DNA from: Magnetospirillum sp.
Lineage (GTDB): Bacteria > Pseudomonadota > Alphaproteobacteria > Rhodospirillales > Magnetospirillaceae
Direction of reading: 5' to 3'
NCBI GenBank assembly: GCA_024707145.1
Contig: JANQAI010000007.1
Span: 31,075-95,074, forward strand
Length of the DNA: 64,000 bases
Shown one piece after another: positions 58,444-64,000 of this stretch (positions are counted from its first letter, which is position 1; every line of letters begins with the position of its first letter). The notes under the pieces were generated by a model. That model searched no databases. It had not been told where the DNA came from and saw only the letters and a list, made by a program, of their open reading frames with translations. The translations under genes were made by a program, and so were the position numbers.

Positions 58444-59374
58444 AGCGCCGCCGCTTCCTCGCCATCACCGCCGCCGCCGGGGCGCTGGCCGCCTCGCCGG
58501 CCCGCGCCTTCCACCTCGATCCGGTGGAATGGCGCGGCACCGCCCTGGGCGCCGCCGCCAGCCTGACCATCCACCACGAAGACCGCGACGTGGCGCTTGC
58601 CCTGCTGGCCCGCTGCGAGGCCGAACTGGCCCGGCTGGAGGCCATCTTCAGCCTGTACCATCCCGATTCCGCCCTGGTGCGCCTGAACCGCGACGGCCGG
58701 CTGGACGGGCCGCCACTCGATCTGCTCGGCCTGCTGGGGACGGCGGGGCGGGTCTGGCACCTGTCCGGCGGCGCCTTCGACCCCACCGTCCAGCCCCTGT
58801 GGGAGCTGTACGCCCGCCACTTCTCACAACCGGGCGCCGACCCCGCCGGCCCGCCGGCGGCGGAGTCCTGGACCGGGTGCGACCATGGCTGGGCTGGTCC
58901 AAGGTGGACGCCACCGCCGAGCGGGTCGTGCTGCCGCCGGGGACGGCGCTGACGCTCAACGGCATCGCCCAGGGCTACGTCACCGACGCCATCGTCGGCC
59001 TGCTGCGGAGCCAGGGCATGCGGCACGTGCTGGCCAATCTGGGCGAGATCGCCGCGCTCGGCCTGGCCGGCGACGGCCACGCCTGGCGAGTGGGATTGCC
59101 CGATGGCGGCGAACGGGCCCTGTCGGACGGCGCCCTGGCGGTGTCCATGCCCGACGGCACCCGTTTCAGCCCGCTCTGCCATCACCTGTTCGACCCCGCC
59201 ACCGGCCGCAGTGCCGCCAGCCCCTGCCTGGTGGTGGTCCAGGCGGAAACCGCAACCGAGGCCGATGCCATCTCCACCGCCATCGCCGCCAGCGGCGGGA
59301 AACTGAGCGCGTCCACAATGGGTGCCGGGCCGCGCCAAGGGAGCGGCCGATCAATGCTTAACGCTGCCCCCTGA
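58440..59374 (+). CDS. nosX: NosX, ApbE-type FMN transferase (frameshifted)
   Basis: A Tat-like signal (MKRRRFLAITAAAGALAASP) and ApbE-fold sequence (FSLYHPDSALVRLNRDGRLD, SGGAFDPTVQPLWELYARHF) run to about 58862. The frame then must move by one to continue VLDRVRPWLGWSKVDATAER, TALTLNGIAQGYVTDAIVGL, VLANLGEIAALGLAGDG and end at 59374. One missing base in GGCGGAGTCC near 58863 explains it; repaired length ~311 aa. NosX flavinylates NosR. It ends the operon and is convergent with a response regulator gene. Confidence 0.88.
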
Positions 59375-60098
59375 CCTCTGCCGCCAGCATATAGCCGCCA
59401 CCCCTCACCGTCTTGATCAACTCGGGCTTCTTCGGGTCGATCTCCAGTTTGCGGCGGAGACGGCCCACCTGGACGTCGATCGTCCGGTCGAATGGACCGG
59501 AGACGCGGCCACGGGCCAGATCAAGCAGTTGATCGCGGTTGAGGATGCGTTGCGGGTTGAGCAGGAAGGCATGGAGCAGGTCGAATTCGCCGCTGGTCAA
59601 CTCGACCAGAACCCCGTCCGCGGAGCGCAGTTGCCGAAGCCCGACATCCAGGCGCCACCCCGAGAATTCAAGCATCTCTTTGGCGGGAGCGATCTTCGTG
59701 CCGTCCTCTCCTTCGCCATGCCGGCGGGGAATGCCGCGGCGCAACACCGCCTTGACGCGGGCCAGCAATTCACGGGCGCTGAACGGCTTGGCGATGTAAT
59801 CGTCGGCACCCATTTCCAGGCCGACGACGCGGTCGGTTTCGCTGTCCATGGCAGTCAACATGATGATCGGAAGCTGGGTGGCATCGCGGAGGTATCGACA
59901 CAGCGACAGGCCATCCTCCCCGGGCAGCATCAGGTCGAGGATGACCAGATCGAAGGCTCCGGCGGCCAGCGCCTCGCGCATGGCCTTGCCGTCGCCCACG
60001 GCGATCACCTGGAAGCCGTACTGGAACAGGAATTCCGAAACCAGGGCGGCAATCTCGGGGTCGTCGTCGACGATGAGGATGCGGGTCCGGTGGTCCAT
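59358..60098 (-). CDS. OmpR-family response regulator (metal-efflux two-component system)
   Basis: 246 aa from ATG 60098 (AAGGAGG 8 bases upstream). The receiver has RILIVDDDPEIAALVSEFL and LVILDLMLPGEDG with the phospho-Asp; IAKPFSARELLARVKAVLRR follows; the winged helix ends IDVQVGRLRRKLEIDPKKPE and VRGGGYMLAAE. It is paired with the histidine kinase 14 bp upstream. The divergent RND efflux genes are the probable target, as in CusRS-type systems (inference). Confidence 0.9.
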   Translation of the reverse strand: MDHRTRILIVDDDPEIAALVSEFLFQYGFQVIAVGDGKAMREALAAGAFDLVILDLMLPGEDGLSLCRYLRDATQLPIIMLTAMDSETDRVVGLEMGADDYIAKPFSARELLARVKAVLRRGIPRRHGEGEDGTKIAPAKEMLEFSGWRLDVGLRQLRSADGVLVELTSGEFDLLHAFLLNPQRILNRDQLLDLARGRVSGPFDRTIDVQVGRLRRKLEIDPKKPELIKTVRGGGYMLAAEVRGQR

Positions 60099-60112
60099 CG
60101 ATGGCGCCTCCT

Positions 60113-61516
60113 TCATTCGCCCTCGTGTGCCTGAGGGAGGGTGACGACAACCCGCAATCCGCCTTCGGGCCTGTTTTCCAGGGTGATGTCGCCGCCGTGG
60201 GCGCGGATGATGGTGCGGGCCGCCGTCATGCCCAGCCCCATGCCGCCGGTCCTGCGGTTGCGCGACTGTTCCAGCCGGAAGAAGGGGGTAAAGACCTTTT
60301 CCATGGCTTCCGGGGGAATGCCGGGTCCCTCGTCCTCGATGACCACGCGGACGTCGCGGCCATGGTGCGCAGCGTGCACCATGGCCTTGCCGCCGTAGCG
60401 GGCGGCATTCTCGATCAGGTTGGTCAGCGCCCGCTTGAGGGCCAGCGGCCGGCAGGTGCAGACCAGCCGGCCCGACCATTCATATTCGGCGGCCAGCCCC
60501 ATGTCGGTGGCGTTGTCGCAGATGGCCTCCAGGGTGGCGGCCAGGTCGACGGTCTGGACGGCCTCGTCGTTCGCTTCGCCGCGGGCGAATTCCAGCGTCG
60601 AGGAAACCATGTCCTCCATGTCGGTCAAGTCCGCCAGCATACGGGTGCGGGCCTCGCTCTCGGGCAGCATTTCCGTGCGCAGCCGCAGCCGGGTGATGGG
60701 ACTGCGCAGGTCGTGCGAGATGGCTGCCAGCATGCGCGTCCGGTCCTCGACGAAGCGGCGGATGCGGTCCTGCATCTCGTTGAAGGCGCCAGCGGCGCTG
60801 CGCACCTCCTTGGGGCCGTCCGGCGGCAGCGGCGACGCGTTGACGTCGCGCCCCAGACGGTCGGCGGCCTGGGCGAAGGTCGCCAGCGGGCGGCCGATCC
60901 AGCGAGTTGCCAGCACCGAGAACAGCGCCACCCCCACGGCCATGATCAAAGTCGACAGGATGGAGCGGTGCGACAGCAATGACGCAGAGCGCACCAAGGT
61001 CAGGCCAAAATTCGCCCAAGAGCCATCCTTGAGTTGCAACGACACCTGAATGGTCTGGTTCTCAGGTCCGCTGTGGGCCAAACCCATGAACCCGGTCCAA
61101 CCCGGGCCGGAATGGGATTGATTTTCCGTGAAAAGATCGCCTGCCCTGCGGTCCATGACATGGATGCGGCTCTTATCGAGTTGGCCGAAGTAAGGTGTCA
61201 AGGCTGCGCGAACTGCGTTTAACTCCTCGCTTTCCTCGTGTTCAGGGGGAAAGGCCGGTTCGGGTGTCCAAGTGACGCTCAGAATCGGGCTGTTCAGCGC
61301 CCCGACCAATTCCTGGCGTTCATCTTTACCGGCGCGGTCCAACAGGCGAGCCACCGACGCCACCCGGTCGGCGAATTGGCTCTCGTTTGCCTCCAAGACG
61401 GCCGTCTGTCGATCGGTGGAATAGACAGCGGTGCTGAGGACATGCGACAGGGTCAGGCCAACCAGCAGGACCAGCGTGGTCCGCCCGGCGATGGAATCAG
61501 GCAGCAACCTTTTCAT
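60113..61516 (-). CDS. sensor histidine kinase (EnvZ/CusS-like)
   Basis: 467 aa. Two membrane helices (TTLVLLVGLTLSHVLSTAVY and STLIMAVGVALFSVLATRWI) enclose a ~150-aa periplasmic sensor. HAMP (IGRPLATFAQAADRLGRDVN), HisKA with AAISHDLRSPITRLRLR, and HATPase with NLIENAARYG, EDEGPGIPPEA, GMGLGMTAARTI. First gene of the pair with the response regulator; divergent from the efflux operon, so a metal ion sensor is likely. Confidence 0.92.
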   Translation of the reverse strand: MKRLLPDSIAGRTTLVLLVGLTLSHVLSTAVYSTDRQTAVLEANESQFADRVASVARLLDRAGKDERQELVGALNSPILSVTWTPEPAFPPEHEESEELNAVRAALTPYFGQLDKSRIHVMDRRAGDLFTENQSHSGPGWTGFMGLAHSGPENQTIQVSLQLKDGSWANFGLTLVRSASLLSHRSILSTLIMAVGVALFSVLATRWIGRPLATFAQAADRLGRDVNASPLPPDGPKEVRSAAGAFNEMQDRIRRFVEDRTRMLAAISHDLRSPITRLRLRTEMLPESEARTRMLADLTDMEDMVSSTLEFARGEANDEAVQTVDLAATLEAICDNATDMGLAAEYEWSGRLVCTCRPLALKRALTNLIENAARYGGKAMVHAAHHGRDVRVVIEDEGPGIPPEAMEKVFTPFFRLEQSRNRRTGGMGLGMTAARTIIRAHGGDITLENRPEGGLRVVVTLPQAHEGE

Positions 61517-61690
61517 TCCTCACCCCGGACACCGTGGACCCTTCCAGGAATAGCGCTGTCCCCGAGAGTTGGCGAGAGGCGGGACGTGCCGTTTACATAA
61601 AATTACAATCGCACACACGAGGCCGGGAAAAGGCCGGTGTATAGGTGGGCGATGGTCAAAAGGCAGCGTCTGTAAAAGAAGGAGACGGAG

Positions 61691-62098
61691 ATGCGTAAGG
61701 CTGGTGGCGTTCTTGTTCTGTTGGCTCTGCTGGGCGGTACGATCGGGACCGCTTGGGCTGATCCCAAGGACTACCGCTTCGAGGCGGTGCAGCCGCATGT
61801 GGCGGCTTCCCCCGAGACTCCCGTGAGCGTTCGCCTGGTGCACGTTCCCAGCGGCAAGCCGGTGACCGACGCCATCATCCTGCCCGCCAGGATGGAGATG
61901 CCCATGACCGGCATGGCGCCGATGGTCACCAAGGTGTCGCCGGCCAAGCCCGACGGCAAGGGCGCCTATACGTTCACCGCCGACCTGTCCATGGCGGGGC
62001 CGTGGCTGTTGCAGGTCGCCGCCAAGGTCCAGGGCGAGACCGCCACGATCGCCGGTTCGGTACCGTTCACCGCCGCCAGCGGTTCGCATAGCCACTAA
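61691..62098 (+). CDS. FixH/YtkA-like exported protein of metal efflux operon
   Basis: 135 aa. Signal peptide (MRKAGGVLVLLALLGGTIGT) then a beta-rich domain with SVRLVHVPSGKPVTDAIILP and a Met-rich stretch ARMEMPMTGMAPMV that could bind Cu(I)/Ag(I). FixH/YtkA-like proteins often precede CusCBA-type pumps. AAGGAG precedes the ATG. Sits 15 bp before the TolC-type gene. Confidence 0.8.
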   Translation: MRKAGGVLVLLALLGGTIGTAWADPKDYRFEAVQPHVAASPETPVSVRLVHVPSGKPVTDAIILPARMEMPMTGMAPMVTKVSPAKPDGKGAYTFTADLSMAGPWLLQVAAKVQGETATIAGSVPFTAASGSHSH

Positions 62099-62113
62099 TC
62101 CTCCGAGGGGATC

Positions 62114-63388
62114 ATGAAGACAACCGCCGCCCTTGCCCTGGTGCTGGCCCTGGGATTGCCCTTGCCTGGATGGGCGCAGGAGCATAGCCACAACGGTGCC
62201 GTGGGCGCGTCCGTCGACGACCTGGTCGCCATCGCCAAGGCGATGAATCCCGAGCTTCAGGTCGTGGCCCTGGAGGCGGATGCCGCCGCCGCCAAGGTCG
62301 AGGGCGCCGACAGTCTGATGGATCCCAAGGTGACCTTCCTGGTGGAGGGCTGGCAGCGCGACTTCCCCAGCTATCTGCCGCGTGGCAGCTCGGGCGGAAC
62401 CGACAAGACCATCCGCGTCACTCAGGAGCTGCCGTTCTGGGGCAAGCGCGACCTCAGGCGCGAAATCGCCGAGGCCGGCGCCAGGAAGGCGGCGGTGTTG
62501 AAGACGGCGGTCGAGAACGATCTGGTCGCCAAGGTGAAGGTGGCCTATGCCGAGTACCATCAGGCGCATCTGGCCATCGACCTGGCCAAGAACCTGAGCG
62601 GGCGTCTGGACACCCTGACCAAGCTGGCCCGGGCGCGTTACGGCCAGGGCCTCGGCAGCCAGCAGGACGTGACGCGGGCGGGCGTCGAGAAGTCCATGCT
62701 CGACACCGAGATCGCCCGCATGCAGGCCGAGCGCCGAAAGGCGCGGGTCAAGATCAACCGCCTGCTCAATCGCGACCTCAATGCGCCTTTGGTGGAGGAA
62801 CCGCATCCCCGTCCCATCCCGGCCAAGGAAGCGCTCGACGTAGCGGCGCTGACCGACCGGGCGCAATCGGCCAATCCCGAGCTTCTGGCCCAGGAGGCCA
62901 TCATCGCCGGCGCCGACAAGTCGGTCGCCCTGGCCGAGAAGAGCTGGTACCCGGACTTCGAGGTCGGCGTCGGCGCCATGCGCCGCGAAGGCCGCTTCGA
63001 CAATTACGAGGCCATGGTGACCATGAACCTCCCCATCCGCTGGGGGCTGCGCAATTCCGAGATCGGCGAGGCCAAGGCCATGTCGGCCGCCGCCCGCCAG
63101 CGCCGCCAGGCCCGCGAGATTGAACTGGGGAACGAAGTGCAGGACGCGCATATCAGCCTGGAGGCATCCCGCCAGGTCGAAACGCTGCTGCGGGAGAATT
63201 CCCTGCCGCAGGCCGAGATCGGCTTCCAGGCGGCGGCCAAGTCCTACGAGTTGGGCCGCACCGAATTCGTCGACGTGCTGACCGCCGAACAGCAGCTGTG
63301 GAAGACGCAGATCGACCTGCTGAAGGTGCAGTTCGACCAGCAGATGCGGCTGGCGGAAATTGAAAAGCTGATCGGAGGCGAGCTGTGA
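62114..63388 (+). CDS. TolC-family outer-membrane efflux protein (CusC/CzcC-like)
   Basis: 424 aa. Signal peptide (MKTTAALALVLALGLPLPGW), then two TolC repeats with long helices (VAYAEYHQAHLAIDLAKNLS; NEVQDAHISLEASRQVETLL) and TEFVDVLTAEQQLWKTQIDL typical of CusC/CzcC channels. Outer-membrane exit duct for the RND pump whose adaptor follows with a 4-base overlap. Confidence 0.92.
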   Translation: MKTTAALALVLALGLPLPGWAQEHSHNGAVGASVDDLVAIAKAMNPELQVVALEADAAAAKVEGADSLMDPKVTFLVEGWQRDFPSYLPRGSSGGTDKTIRVTQELPFWGKRDLRREIAEAGARKAAVLKTAVENDLVAKVKVAYAEYHQAHLAIDLAKNLSGRLDTLTKLARARYGQGLGSQQDVTRAGVEKSMLDTEIARMQAERRKARVKINRLLNRDLNAPLVEEPHPRPIPAKEALDVAALTDRAQSANPELLAQEAIIAGADKSVALAEKSWYPDFEVGVGAMRREGRFDNYEAMVTMNLPIRWGLRNSEIGEAKAMSAAARQRRQAREIELGNEVQDAHISLEASRQVETLLRENSLPQAEIGFQAAAKSYELGRTEFVDVLTAEQQLWKTQIDLLKVQFDQQMRLAEIEKLIGGEL

Positions 63389-64000
63389 AGCGCGCGGGAA
63401 CCCTGGTCGCCGGCGCGGCCGTCGTCGTCGCCCTGGGGGGCGGCTATTGGCTGGGTCGGCAATCAGCGCCTGCGCCGGTGGCGGAGGCCCCGGCCGCCTC
63501 CTCGCCGACACCAAGCGGCCATGATTCGGCCGCGCACGCCGCCGCCCAGGTTACCGCCGAACGGGCCATCCTCTACTATCAGGCCCCCGACGGCTCGGCC
63601 GACTATTCCCCAGTGCCCAAGAAGGACGCTCAGGGCCGCAACTACATTCCCGTCCATGCCGATCCCGAGCCCGCACCGGCCCCGCCGCCCGCGCCCAAGA
63701 CCGGCAAGATCCTCTATTACCGCAACCCCATGGGTCTGCCCGACACCTCGCCGGTGCCGAAGAAGGACCCCATGGGCATGGATTACGTGCCCGTCTACGA
63801 AGGCGACGAGGACGGCGGCAGCACGCTGAAGGTCAGCATCGACAAGGTGCAGAAGCTGGGCGTGCGCACCGAGCCCGCCGTGCTGCGCACCCTGACCCGG
63901 CCCATCCGCGCCGTCGGCACCGTGCAGGTGGACGAGCGCCAACTGCATGTGGTGGCACCCAAATTCGAAGGCTACATCGAGCGGCTGAACGTCAACCAGA
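63385..64000 (+). CDS. RND efflux periplasmic adaptor (CusB-like), partial at window end
   Basis: GTG start at 63385 overlapping the channel gene stop, with GGAGG upstream; runs off the window after 205 codons. N-terminal anchor (GTLVAGAAVVVALGGGYWLG). Two heavy-metal-binding (HMBD/YHS-like) units follow: ILYYQAPDGSADYSPVPKKD and ILYYRNPMGLPDTSPVPKKD with DPMGMDYVPVYE. The second keeps the Met residues of metal-binding copies, while the first has lost them. The adaptor part begins LKVSIDKVQKLGVRTEPAVL. The substrate is probably Cu/Ag. Confidence 0.9.
   Translation, partial: MKRAGTLVAGAAVVVALGGGYWLGRQSAPAPVAEAPAASSPTPSGHDSAAHAAAQVTAERAILYYQAPDGSADYSPVPKKDAQGRNYIPVHADPEPAPAPPPAPKTGKILYYRNPMGLPDTSPVPKKDPMGMDYVPVYEGDEDGGSTLKVSIDKVQKLGVRTEPAVLRTLTRPIRAVGTVQVDERQLHVVAPKFEGYIERLNVNQ

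Overview
The window is high-GC DNA from an alphaproteobacterium, most likely of the Rhodospirillales (Magnetospirillum-like). This is inferred from the order rpsT-dnaA-dnaN-recF-gyrB, from alphaproteobacterial families (DUF3572, the RHH_4-type ribbon-helix-helix, fused SecDF, ExoD) and from a complete nitrous-oxide reductase operon. No rRNA, tRNA or CRISPR array was recognised.

Layout. 1-11.98 kb: envelope and housekeeping genes (outer-membrane beta-barrel protein, M48 lipoprotein protease, acetoacetate-decarboxylase-like enzyme, ExoD, CNNM/CorC-type CBS protein, fused SecDF, cytochrome c, TPR protein). 12.0-19.4 kb: replication block rpsT, dnaA, dnaN, recF, gyrB, with a DnaA-box-like site upstream of dnaA. 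19.7-32.3 kb: accessory region with a GH24-type lysozyme, a hypothetical exported protein and a giant (~3,500 aa) type-I-secreted repeat protein that contains a ~1.95 kb tandem duplication. 32.6-37.4 kb: a cluster with three related cysteine-free HMA2-type domains, one fused to a P2-type cation ATPase, plus a DUF5132 protein and a small helical protein. 37.7-46.2 kb: kdp potassium system (small ORF, kdpF, A, B, C, an extra shortened KdpC-like gene, kdpD, kdpE). 46.4-49.7 kb: small regulatory island (GntR-type HTH with zinc ribbon, 60-aa protein, ribbon-helix-helix protein and GNAT acyltransferase, divergent from a LysR regulator; then an XRE regulator). 49.8-59.4 kb: rubrerythrin-like protein divergent from nosRZDFYLX, the whole pathway for making and powering N2O reductase. 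59.4-64 kb: a two-component pair divergent from the start of a copper/silver-type RND efflux operon (FixH-like protein, TolC-type channel, adaptor running off the end).

At least ten single-base frameshifts interrupt otherwise well-conserved reading frames, among them the acetoacetate-decarboxylase-like gene, the lysozyme, the giant secreted protein (three), kdpE, the XRE regulator and nosX. In the giant protein the duplicated copies can be compared directly: two of its three shifts are short poly-G tracts one G shorter than expected, and the third lies in a G/C-rich stretch that includes a G tract. Many of the shifts therefore look like sequencing or assembly indels rather than decayed genes. 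Coordinates for those genes span the repaired reading frame.

The most promising less-described biology is the HMA2/DUF5132/P2-ATPase locus, the shortened KdpC paralogue inserted between kdpC and kdpD, the GNAT/RHH/GntR-zinc-ribbon operon, and a set of repeated ~17-bp motifs near 21.4-21.6 kb and 49.7 kb that look like transposon end repeats.
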